Positions 5,834 to 11,616 of a DNA stretch of 11,616 nucleotides are shown here, one piece after another (the first letter of the stretch is position 1; every line of letters begins with the position of its first letter). The position numbers and the translations under genes are program-made. Where the stretch lies: contig DASXTQ010000073.1 of the NCBI GenBank assembly GCA_036505295.1, positions 1 through 11,616 on the forward strand, given 5' to 3'. The DNA comes from WS-7 sp036505295. GTDB lineage: Bacteria > Eisenbacteria > RBG-16-71-46 > SZUA-252. Below the pieces are notes generated by a model, which was not told where the DNA came from, did no database searches, and was given only the letters and a program-made list of their open reading frames with translations.

Positions 5834-5859
5834 TGCGGTTCATAATGCTAGAGCACGTC

Positions 5860-5887
5860 AGTATATCCTATCGGGACGCGGAAGCAA
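5860..5887 (-). promoter_or_regulatory. Candidate promoter of tRNA-Arg
   Basis: Minus strand: TTGCTT (5887-5882), a 16-base spacer, TATACT (5865-5860; five of six consensus matches). It lies about 43 bases upstream of the tRNA 5' end and would produce a leader that includes the AGCCTTT/AAAGGCT hairpin. It could also supply transcript to the small ORF further down. Confidence 0.45.
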
Positions 5888-5908
5888 CAGCGCACGAGAA
5901 GGGGGCCA

Positions 5909-8170
5909 TTGAAGTCTGACCGATCGCCGCGGACCAGATCGCGGCGCGCATCTTCCGCCGCGGGCGCTCGGCGTGCGGGGCATCAAGCCTGGCTTGTTTC
6001 TCTCACGGTGCTCGGCCTCCTTTTCGCGCTCCCGGTCTTCTCGGTGCCGGGGCAGCTGGTCGAGGGGTTCGAGTTTGCGAAGGTCTCGCTCCTCGTGACC
6101 GGAGCGCTCGTCCTCGCGGCATGGTGGTTCTCGGCGGAAGCTTCGCGAATAGGGTCAGCCGGTGTTGTCCCATGGGTGCGGCGGCTACCCGCCCGCGTGG
6201 TCGCCGCGAGCCGGCGTGATCCGATCGGTGCCTCGGTCGCTCTCTTCGTCCTATCTGCGGTAGCGTCCACGGTCGCCTCGATCCGTCCGGCGCTTAGTCT
6301 TTTCGGCGCGCCGCAAAGCCACGCGGGCCTGAGGACGGTGGTCGCCCTGGCCGCGATCTACTACGCCTCGCGCTCGCTCGCTTCGAAGTCGACATGGTTT
6401 CTCAGGGTCGCGCAGGTCACAGGCGCCGCAGCCGCGGTCGCCGCGGCGTATGCCCTGTTCCAGGTTGCTGGGGTCGATCCGTTCACCCTCACGTGGAAGC
6501 GGGAACTCGCATTTCAGGGGACGCGCGCCTCGAGCACGCTCGGCCACGCGAACAAAGTCTCCGCGTTTCTGACGATGTGCCTGCCGCTGATCGTCTGGCT
6601 CGCCGCGCGCTCGGCGTCCCGCGCCGCCAGGATCGCATGGCTAGCACTCGCCGGGCTATCGCTCTTCGTCATCGCGGCTAGTCTTTCGCGCGGAGGGTGG
6701 CTCGGAGTGATCGCCGCAACCCTCGCCGCGCTTCTTCTTGCGCTTGCCTCGGCGCGCCGTCCGCCTCGTTCGTGGGGTCTGATTGCGATTGGCATGGTCA
6801 TCGCGGTCCTGATCCTTCCGCTCGCGACCCCCATGCGGGCGGCTTTCCTCTCCCGCGTCCAACAAGTCACGGACTTGAGCGCGCCCACGTCCCGGACCCG
6901 TCTCGAGCTGTGGGGCGCGGGTCTCCGCATGGCCAGGGATCATCCTGTCCTGGGGGTTGGCGTCGACGCGTATGTGGCCGCGTTTCCACGATACCGTACG
7001 ACGAACCTGACTCAAATCGAGTGGGGCGGAACGCCTTCCAAGGCACACAACGATGCGATCCAGATCCTTGCAACCCAGGGAATCCTGGGTGGCCTGGCGG
7101 CATTTGCCATCGTCCTTCTCACGGCTCGGGCGGTGTGGCGTGTCGCGCGTCGGGGCAGCCCCGAAACGCGCGGGGCCGCGGTCGCGGCGGGTGCAGCCCT
7201 CGTGGGCTACGTCGTGCCGAACCTTGTCGGGTTTGCGTCGGTCGCGACGAGCGCGCTGGCGGCGGCCCTGGCGGGCTGGGCGGGGCGCACGACGCCGGTT
7301 GCTGCCGCGCACGAGGGTACGCAGGCGCGCTCGTTTTGGAGCCTCGCGTCGGGTCTCGCGCTCGCCGTGGCACTCTGGTTCGCGCTTGTCGTCCCGCCGC
7401 TTCGCGCCGAGATGTTCGTCGCGGAAGCGATGCGCGCTTCCTCAGGAAGTCAGCGGCACGGCGATTTCCTGGCCCGCGCGGCAGCCGCTGCTCCTTGGGA
7501 CCCCCGCTATTCAGCGGAACTCGGCCGTTCGTTTCTTGTCGAAGGGCTCAGGCAACGCGACTCCCAGACTCAGTGGGATCTCCTTGTTCGCGCGCGCGAC
7601 GCGCTCACGAAATCCGTTGCGGCAGCCCCCGAGAACAGCGAAAACCGGATTCTTCTCGCGGGCGTACTGTCCGCGCAGGCAGCTTCCAGGCCGGTACTCA
7701 TTTCGAGGAGCGAGGTGCGGGACGCGTTTCGGCACGCGGTCGCGCTCGATCCATGGAACCCCGTCGTCCTCGTAGCGGCGGAGCGGGGGTTCCTCGCAGC
7801 CGGGCTCGACGAGGATGCCCGGGAGCTGGCGCTTCGATGCGCCATCGCATATCCGGACTACGCGCCTCCACTGGCGGATCTCGGCGCTATTGCGCTGAAT
7901 CAGGGGCGAACCGCGGCTGCCGTCGATACGCTGAAGCTCGCCGTTCGGAGGCTGTGGCGCGGGGACGTGACCGGCGCCGCACACGCCTGGAACGATTTGG
8001 CGCGCGCGAGCCTCTCGATGCGGGAGTTTGCTCAGGCCCGGGACGCCGCGGACAGCGCCCTCGTCTATTACCCAGGGCTCTCGGACGCATACGGAGTCCG
8101 GGAGGCAGCCAAGCGCTACCTCCTGCAGGAGGGGCGGGCGCCGGCAAGCCAGGGGAACGGCTCCAGGTAG
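5909..8170 (+). CDS. O-antigen ligase/polymerase (Wzy_C) family membrane protein with TPR-like C-terminus
   Basis: Probably polymerises or transfers lipid-linked glycan at the periplasmic face of the inner membrane. The 753-residue protein starts at TTG 5909 behind AGAAGGGGG. A basic N-terminus (1-27) precedes about a dozen hydrophobic segments up to residue about 500. Family landmarks: STLGHANKVSAFLTMCLPL (209-227, the conserved G-x-x-N-rich loop), SLSRGGWLGVIAATLAALLL (258-277), HPVLGVGVDAYVAAFPRY (345-362), and SKAHNDAIQILATQGILGG (377-395) in the large periplasmic loop. After a final membrane segment (about 476-497), residues 500-745 are soluble and helical, with TPR-like repeats such as the stretch AVALDPWNPVVLVAAERGFLAAG. 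The role in capsule, LPS or S-layer glycan is open because no glycosyltransferase genes lie nearby. TTG initiation is less certain than the rest. Confidence 0.88.
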   Translation: MKSDRSPRTRSRRASSAAGARRAGHQAWLVSLTVLGLLFALPVFSVPGQLVEGFEFAKVSLLVTGALVLAAWWFSAEASRIGSAGVVPWVRRLPARVVAASRRDPIGASVALFVLSAVASTVASIRPALSLFGAPQSHAGLRTVVALAAIYYASRSLASKSTWFLRVAQVTGAAAAVAAAYALFQVAGVDPFTLTWKRELAFQGTRASSTLGHANKVSAFLTMCLPLIVWLAARSASRAARIAWLALAGLSLFVIAASLSRGGWLGVIAATLAALLLALASARRPPRSWGLIAIGMVIAVLILPLATPMRAAFLSRVQQVTDLSAPTSRTRLELWGAGLRMARDHPVLGVGVDAYVAAFPRYRTTNLTQIEWGGTPSKAHNDAIQILATQGILGGLAAFAIVLLTARAVWRVARRGSPETRGAAVAAGAALVGYVVPNLVGFASVATSALAAALAGWAGRTTPVAAAHEGTQARSFWSLASGLALAVALWFALVVPPLRAEMFVAEAMRASSGSQRHGDFLARAAAAAPWDPRYSAELGRSFLVEGLRQRDSQTQWDLLVRARDALTKSVAAAPENSENRILLAGVLSAQAASRPVLISRSEVRDAFRHAVALDPWNPVVLVAAERGFLAAGLDEDARELALRCAIAYPDYAPPLADLGAIALNQGRTAAAVDTLKLAVRRLWRGDVTGAAHAWNDLARASLSMREFAQARDAADSALVYYPGLSDAYGVREAAKRYLLQEGRAPASQGNGSR

Positions 8171-8194
8171 GGGATGAGGCGGCGCCGGCAAGAA

Positions 8195-8268
8195 TCGGGG
8201 CGAGAGGATTTGAACCTCCGACCCCCTGCGCCCAAGGCAGGTGCGCTACCGGGCTGCGCTACGCCCCG
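8195..8268 (-). tRNA. tRNA-Pro, anticodon TGG, no encoded CCA
   Basis: Minus strand: acceptor CGGGGCG (8268-8262) pairs with CGCCCCG (8202-8196), discriminator A at 8195, followed by TTC rather than CCA, so the tail must be added after transcription. D-arm GCGC...GCGC; the anticodon loop CCTTGGG gives TGG, which reads CCN proline codons; T-loop TTCAAAT. It converges on the Wzy-type gene with 24 bases between, and is divergent from ssb. Confidence 0.97.
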
Positions 8269-8279
8269 GTCATGACCGG
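8266..8279. repeat. 14-bp perfect palindrome over the tRNA-Pro 5' end
   Basis: CCGGTCATGACCGG is self-complementary over its full length. It covers the first three bases of mature tRNA-Pro and eleven bases of leader. It could act as a protein-binding dyad or as an alternative pairing competing with the acceptor stem in the precursor. Confidence 0.7.
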
Positions 8280-8291
8280 CGCCTCGAAGGC

Positions 8292-8321
8292 ACTGTAACC
8301 GCCGCCGCCCCGGAGCGTCAA
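8292..8321 (-). promoter_or_regulatory. Candidate promoter of tRNA-Pro
   Basis: Minus strand: TTGACG (8321-8316), an 18-base spacer, TACAGT (8297-8292; four of six matches), 23 bases before the tRNA-Pro 5' end. Transcription would run away from ssb. Confidence 0.5.
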
Positions 8322-8376
8322 TCGAAGCGGCCGCCGGGATCGGGTGGGTCCCCGTGCGCATCGTCCCCAGGGCCCC

Positions 8377-8405
8377 TTGACGCGGGACCCCCGGGAGCCT
8401 ATCGT
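8377..8405 (+). promoter_or_regulatory. Candidate promoter of ssb
   Basis: TTGACG (8377-8382), a 17-base spacer, TATCGT (8400-8405; four of six). The start would be near 8412, about 38 bases before the ssb GTG. The spacer contains a C/G run and the dyad CCCGGG. Confidence 0.5.
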
Positions 8406-8449
8406 CAAGGAAATCCCCGACACAAACTTCATCGCATTGGGGGTGTATC

Positions 8450-8887
8450 GTGGCAGGAGTAAACAAAGTCATCCTCGTAGGCAACCTCGGATCTGATCCG
8501 GAGGTCCGGACCACGCCCGGCGGGCAGCGTGTCGCGAATTTTAGACTCGCGACCTCACGCAACTGGACGGGACAGGACGGGCAGCGCCAAGAGAAGACCG
8601 AGTGGCATTCGATCGTCGCCTGGGCGAAGCTCGCGGAGATCTGCGAGCGCTACCTCACGAAGGGAAAGCAGGTTTACGTCGAGGGGCGTCTCGAGACGCG
8701 TTCGTGGCAGGACAAGGAAGGGCAGACGCGCTACAAGACCGAGGTCATTTGCGAGACGATGCAGATGCTCGGGCGCGCGGGAGAGCGGAACGGCGAGCAG
8801 CCGATGGATGCGCCGCCGCGCGGTGGCGCTCCGGAGGAGAGTCTCTCGCCCGCGGGGAACAACGCGGACGACGATTTGCCGTTCTAG
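8450..8887 (+). CDS. ssb: Single-stranded DNA-binding protein
   Basis: Coats single-stranded DNA in replication, recombination and repair and recruits partners through its acidic tail. The 145-residue product has the bacterial OB-fold at about 4-108: VNKVILVGNLGSDPEVR, ANFRLATSRNW, EWHSIVAWAKLAEICERYL and KQVYVEGRLETRSW. A linker rich in Gly, Pro and Glu follows, ending in the diagnostic acidic tip DDDLPF. The start is GTG 8450 behind GGGGGTG; the product then begins exactly where the family does. It stands alone, divergent from tRNA-Pro, with no rpsF/rpsR neighbours, so this is a detached ssb locus rather than the ribosomal-protein operon arrangement. The product is complete and looks functional. 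Confidence 0.97.
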   Translation: MAGVNKVILVGNLGSDPEVRTTPGGQRVANFRLATSRNWTGQDGQRQEKTEWHSIVAWAKLAEICERYLTKGKQVYVEGRLETRSWQDKEGQTRYKTEVICETMQMLGRAGERNGEQPMDAPPRGGAPEESLSPAGNNADDDLPF

Positions 8888-8899
8888 CTTAGGGCCGAC

Positions 8900-8923
8900 C
8901 CCCGACGCGGGGATCCTGATCCC
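8900..8923. terminator. Weak hairpin pair between convergent ssb and phosphatase genes
   Basis: CCCCG-ACG-CGGGG (8900-8912) overlaps GGGAT-CCTG-ATCCC (8910-8923); the two stems are mutually exclusive. They fill the 39-base gap between convergent genes and could slow polymerase in both directions. No T-run follows, so an ordinary intrinsic terminator is not supported. Confidence 0.25.
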
Positions 8924-8926
8924 GAG

Positions 8927-10258
8927 CTACTGAATATATCCGAGCGAGCGGAGCCTCTCGCGCAGCTCCTGATCCACGGGAGAGCGCAGGGGCTCTTCGC
9001 TTTGACCCGGCGCGCGCGCGGTCTCGTACGTCTCGAGCCGGGTCTCGCGTTCCATGCGCTTGACGATTCTCGGATCGAGTCCACCCGGGATCGGCCGCCC
9101 GTCCATGTCGCGCGCCGTAGGGAGCCCGTAGATCGCGAGGATCGTGGGCGCGATGTCGAGGACAGTCGCACCCGAGATGCTCCCGCCTTTCACGACGTGC
9201 GGCCCCATCATGAAAATCATCCCGTCGAGCTTGTGCGCCATGACGCCGTTTCCGCCGCCCATGAATCCGTGGTCGGAGCAGACGATCACGTCGGTGTCCT
9301 TGCCCGCCTCCTTCAAGAAGTCGCCAAGAAGGCGATCCGTGAAGACGTAGTAGTTGGGGATCAGGTGCCTGATCCAGGCAATCTCGGCGTCGGTTAGCGG
9401 CGGGTTATAGGAGCCGGGCAGATCGATGTCCCAGTACAGGTGGGACACCTCGTCAACCCCGCGGAAGTAGACGGTGAAAAAGTCGGGGCGCCTCTTACGA
9501 TAAAGCTCCATCGCGACACGATAGAAGGTCATGTCGGCGGCGTAGACCCATTTGAGATTGCGGACCAGCTCTTCCTGTCTCGGCGCCACGTTCGTCGTAT
9601 CGATCGCGGGCACGAACTGGAAGATCTCAGCCCAGGAGACGCTCTCGGGCTTCCGCCGGAGGCGCTCCACCGTCGCATCCAAGCTGTCGGGATACGTGCG
9701 GCGGGAATCCTTGCGGGGCCAAGATCCAAGGTCGTACTGGACGTAGTCGCTCACGAGCAAGCCATTCACCGGCTGTGCGGGCCACGTCGTCCACCATCCG
9801 ACGACGCCGACGCTGCGGCCGAGCCCACCGAGGATCTGCCAGATCGGACGCGCCCGCCAGAGATTCGAGGTTGCCGGGGATTCCTCTTCGCCCGGTGCCT
9901 TGGCCGCACGTGCGCGCGAGCGCTCCTGCGCGCGTTGCTTCACGAAGAAATCCAGGATGCCGTGCTTCTGCGGGACCTTTCCCGTCGCGATGCTCGCCCA
10001 GATGATCGGGCTCTTGGTGAGGGGCTCGAGGGAGCGGAGCTTTCCGGCGGAGCCTTGGTCGCGCATCCGCGCGAAGTTGGGGCATCGGCCCGCGTCGAGA
10101 AGGGGGCCGAGCACATCCCATTCGCCCGCGTCGACCCCAACGAGGAGGACGCGAGTCCGCGGCTTCTCGCCGGCGCGCGCGCAATTCCAGGCGGCGGCGC
10201 CGAGCAGAAGCGCCGCGGCGAGCGAGGCGATGAAACGGTTACGGGTCGAGTGGCTCAC
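8927..10258 (-). CDS. Exported alkaline-phosphatase-superfamily (type I phosphodiesterase/nucleotide pyrophosphatase-like) hydrolase
   Basis: Likely a periplasmic two-metal hydrolase of phosphomono- or diesters; the substrate is unknown. I place the start at GTG 10258, preceded by AGGAG five bases away, giving 443 residues. An ATG at 10279 would add seven residues but has a poorer site. Residues 1-29 form a signal peptide (hydrophobic core FIASLAAALLLGAAAW). Motifs: LLVGVDAGEWDVL (metal Asp43), PLTKSPIIWASIATGKVP with Ser83 at the usual nucleophile position and QKHGI after it, YFRGVDEVSHLYW (Asp269, His273), VIVCSDHGFMGG (Asp329, His330) and AHKLDG (His342). APTILAIYGLP follows, and the protein ends ELRERLRSLGYIQ, a tail common in this family. 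An inserted segment near 106-140 is rich in Arg and Glu. It is divergent from the coiled-coil gene. Confidence 0.88.
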   Translation of the reverse strand: MSHSTRNRFIASLAAALLLGAAAWNCARAGEKPRTRVLLVGVDAGEWDVLGPLLDAGRCPNFARMRDQGSAGKLRSLEPLTKSPIIWASIATGKVPQKHGILDFFVKQRAQERSRARAAKAPGEEESPATSNLWRARPIWQILGGLGRSVGVVGWWTTWPAQPVNGLLVSDYVQYDLGSWPRKDSRRTYPDSLDATVERLRRKPESVSWAEIFQFVPAIDTTNVAPRQEELVRNLKWVYAADMTFYRVAMELYRKRRPDFFTVYFRGVDEVSHLYWDIDLPGSYNPPLTDAEIAWIRHLIPNYYVFTDRLLGDFLKEAGKDTDVIVCSDHGFMGGGNGVMAHKLDGMIFMMGPHVVKGGSISGATVLDIAPTILAIYGLPTARDMDGRPIPGGLDPRIVKRMERETRLETYETARAPGQSEEPLRSPVDQELRERLRSLGYIQ

Positions 10259-10271
10259 GGGAACTCCTGAG

Positions 10272-10300
10272 TTTACCATCCCTGGGGTCGGCTCTCTACT
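10272..10300 (+). promoter_or_regulatory. Weak candidate promoter for the coiled-coil protein gene
   Basis: TTTACC (10272-10277), a 17-base spacer, TCTACT (10295-10300); each has four of six consensus matches. It would give a leader of roughly 140 bases containing all the hairpins at 10314-10422. No stronger element was found in this divergent intergenic region. Confidence 0.25.
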
Positions 10301-10313
10301 TACACCGTAAATT

Positions 10314-10422
10314 AGCCCGGGGGTTCCCCGTTCCGGGGCTCCTGAAGGGCGAAACTATCGTTTCAACGCTGAAAAGGCCGGACCCATCTAACGGTCTGTT
10401 CTTCAGACCCGCTGGAGGGTCC
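10314..10422 (+). other. Hairpin-rich 5' leader, possible cis-regulatory RNA
   Basis: Consecutive potential stems precede the coiled-coil gene: AGCCC/GGGCT (10314-10318 with 10336-10340), competing with CCCCG/CGGGG (10326-10338); GAAAC-TATC-GTTTC (10351-10364); and a two-tier stem with outer GGACCC (10380-10385)/GGGTCC (10417-10422) and inner GGTCTG (10393-10398)/CAGACC (10404-10409), separated by a 7-by-7 internal loop. The last ends 14 bases before the ribosome-binding site AGGAG. I compared it by eye with the c-di-GMP-I riboswitch and the conserved core does not match well. No known RNA class is assigned. Confidence 0.4.
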
Positions 10423-10445
10423 CCCCCGAACGCATAGGAGAGCCC

Positions 10446-11111
10446 ATGCTTCTTTCCCTGGCGATTGCAGTCCTCACCCTGGCGGCCTTTCCCACCAGCG
10501 TCGCCGCCGGACACTACACCTACGGGTTCGATAACAATCGCGATTACCTAGGCTGGGCCATCGTCTCGCACGACAACACCAGCATGTCGGGCCTGGATGA
10601 TCTCGACTCCGTCGAAAGCCTCAAGTCGGATTTCGGGGAGGAGTTCCTCTACATCCGCCTCGGCGGCGACCGTTACGTGATCCGGGATCGATCCTTGATC
10701 GCGCGCGCCGAGGACGCGGCGAAGCCGATGCAGGAAGCCAAAGTGTTAGGCAAGATCGCGCGACTCCGCGCCCAGCAGGCGCTTGGCGATTCGCATGTCT
10801 CCCGGCGCCAGGCGAAGCTGATGCGGTTGCAGGGTCGCCTCTCGGGCCAGATTGCCCGGCGCGCGAGCCGCGGTGAGTCCACGGAGGATTTGGAGCGCGA
10901 GCTGGAGGAGGTCACTCGGGCGCTGGATGATCTCTCGGCCGATGACCGAAGCGAGGCAAACGCAAGGCGCGAGGAAAAGGATCTCTCCGCGCGCCAGCAG
11001 GCCGCCACCGAGCGAGTCCAGAAAGCGGCGCGGCGGCTCAATCAGGAGATGCGTGACATTCTTCGCGAAGCGAAGGCGCGTCACGCGGCCGAGCGAGTGC
11101 CCGAACCTTGA
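10446..11111 (+). CDS. Exported coiled-coil protein of unknown function
   Basis: I do not recognise a named family. The 221-residue product starts at ATG 10446 behind AGGAG. Residues 1-21 are a signal peptide (LLSLAIAVLTLAAFPTSVAA). A small N-terminal part (22-80) ends in the beta-like stretch FLYIRLGGDRYVIRDRSLIA. Short modules reading Y-x-I/V-R-D followed by charged helices occur, as I recall, in some secreted or regulator-attached proteins, but I cannot name the domain. Residues about 83-217 are almost entirely charged alpha-helix with heptad character (Glu, Arg, Ala, Leu; for example DLERELEEVTRALDDLSADD), consistent with a long coiled coil, and there is no further membrane segment. It is probably periplasmic and may bind a partner or the envelope. 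It is divergent from the phosphatase-like gene; its stop codon overlaps the -35 of the tRNA-Lys promoter. Confidence 0.75.
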   Translation: MLLSLAIAVLTLAAFPTSVAAGHYTYGFDNNRDYLGWAIVSHDNTSMSGLDDLDSVESLKSDFGEEFLYIRLGGDRYVIRDRSLIARAEDAAKPMQEAKVLGKIARLRAQQALGDSHVSRRQAKLMRLQGRLSGQIARRASRGESTEDLERELEEVTRALDDLSADDRSEANARREEKDLSARQQAATERVQKAARRLNQEMRDILREAKARHAAERVPEP

Positions 11112-11136
11112 CTTTCGCCGACCCCTCGCCTAGTTT
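11108..11136 (+). promoter_or_regulatory. Candidate promoter of tRNA-Lys
   Basis: TTGACT (11108-11113), a 17-base spacer, TAGTTT (11131-11136), 27 bases before the tRNA 5' end: the same geometry and -10 sequence as tRNA-Leu. The -35 overlaps the stop codon of the upstream gene (TGA 11109-11111). Confidence 0.6.
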
Positions 11137-11163
11137 CTAGCGGCTGTCCTACCCACCCCGCGC

Positions 11164-11239
<76 letters not shown>

Positions 11240-11284
11240 ATTTAGCCGAGGGACTGTAGTGTAAGTGTAGTTGATCGTGGCTTC

Positions 11285-11335
11285 GCAGGTTCGCGCCCGC
11301 TGGCCTGGTGGACGCCGGCATTCGAAAGAACCTGC
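11285..11335. repeat. Two-tier inverted repeat between tRNA-Lys and the oxidoreductase gene
   Basis: The outer arms GCAGGTTC (11285-11292) and GAACCTGC (11328-11335) are perfect complements. The inner arms GCTGGC (11299-11304) and GCCGGC (11314-11319) pair with one T-G wobble around a nine-base loop. There is no T-run after it on the plus strand. The rest of 11240-11387 shows no gene. Confidence 0.5.
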
Positions 11336-11387
11336 AGCTCGACGCGGCGACGGCTTCAGCCCCGCGCTCCGCGGTCATGGTCAAACC

Positions 11388-11616
11388 ATGAAGGCATTCA
11401 TCATCGACCGTTATGGAAGCGGCGCGCGCCTACGGGCTGGCGAAATGCCGGACCCCGTGATGCGGGAGGATGACCTACTGGTCCAGATCCACGCCGCAGG
11501 CGTGAACGTTCTGGATTCCAAAATCAGATCAGGCGAGTTCAAGCTCCTTCTGCCATATCGCCTCCCTCTCATTTTGGGTAACGACGTCGCTGGAGTCGTG
11601 CTCAGAGTCGGGACGC
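11388..11616 (+). CDS. MDR-type NAD(P)-dependent oxidoreductase (quinone-oxidoreductase-like), N-terminal part
   Basis: The gene runs off the window; 76 codons are visible from ATG 11388. The product begins MKAFIIDRYGSGARLRAGEM and continues LVQIHAAGVNVLDSKIRSGE, LPYRLPLILGNDVAGVVLRVG. This is the GroES-like domain of medium-chain dehydrogenases/reductases, with the AAGVN-x-x-D-x-K-I-R-x-G and LG-N-D-V-A-G-V-V signatures of the zinc-less quinone oxidoreductase branch, which reduces quinones or enones with NADPH. The zinc-ligand cysteine of classical alcohol dehydrogenases is absent at the expected place. No good ribosome-binding site precedes the ATG. Codon use (AGA, TCA, AAA, TTG, CTA, TAT) is less GC-biased than in the other genes, suggesting recent acquisition. 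Confidence 0.85.
   Translation, partial: MKAFIIDRYGSGARLRAGEMPDPVMREDDLLVQIHAAGVNVLDSKIRSGEFKLLLPYRLPLILGNDVAGVVLRVGT

Noticed and set aside
6697..8298. 533-codon open frame on the plus strand inside the Wzy-type gene
   Set aside because: It is the overlapping frame of a GC-rich gene; its peptide is Arg/Gly/Ser-rich without domains, while the 5909-8170 frame has clear family motifs.
9440..10270. 276-codon open frame on the plus strand over the phosphatase-like gene
   Set aside because: Antisense shadow; the minus-strand frame carries signal peptide and metal-site motifs.
10341..10422. c-di-GMP-I (GEMM) riboswitch
   Set aside because: Some short stretches look similar (AACGC, GGCC, TAA), but the conserved tetraloop and paired core do not line up.

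Overview
The window is a chromosomal segment of a GC-rich, probably Gram-negative bacterium. Coding regions are strongly GC-biased in codon use. The cell-wall, lipid-linked polysaccharide and exported-protein genes suggest a diderm. The gene content would fit an under-described lineage of the FCB or deltaproteobacterial type, for example Eisenbacteria or Gemmatimonadota. That placement is an impression from gene content, not a proven identification. No phage or transposase genes are visible.

Layout. (1) 1-237: tRNA-Leu(CAG) on the minus strand, divergent from a plus-strand operon. (2) 238-4984: a tightly packed six-gene operon, smpB, a three-domain N-acetylmuramoyl-L-alanine amidase, a GerMN-domain protein, murI, rph and rdgB. 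The first four junctions are 4-base ATGA/GTGA overlaps and the last is a 10-base overlap, so the genes are probably translationally coupled. It joins ribosome rescue, peptidoglycan synthesis and remodelling, tRNA 3' processing and nucleotide-pool cleaning. (3) 5035-5816: a minus-strand cluster with visibly lower GC. It holds tRNA-Arg(TCT), a 42-codon small membrane-protein ORF with a good ribosome-binding site and a hairpin-plus-T-run terminator, a shortened tRNA-Arg-like element lacking the whole D-arm, and tRNA-His(GTG).

(4) 5909-8170: a large Wzy/O-antigen-ligase-type membrane protein with a C-terminal TPR-like region. (5) 8195-8887: tRNA-Pro(TGG), divergent from ssb. (6) 8927-10258, minus: an exported alkaline-phosphatase-superfamily hydrolase. 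(7) 10446-11111: an exported coiled-coil protein of unknown role behind a leader rich in potential hairpins. (8) 11164-11239: tRNA-Lys(CTT), then a gene-free stretch with a two-tier inverted repeat, and the first 76 codons of a zinc-less MDR/quinone-oxidoreductase-like gene whose codon use differs from the rest. This may be the edge of an acquired segment.

The most unusual object is the D-armless tRNA-Arg(TCT) at 5133-5188. Acceptor stem, anticodon arm, variable loop and T-loop are recognisable. The stem differences from the intact neighbouring tRNA-Arg mostly keep pairing, including one compensatory double change. A promoter-like element is placed so that transcription would begin almost exactly at its 5' end. 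It may be a decaying tandem copy or a retained tRNA-like RNA; sequence alone cannot decide.
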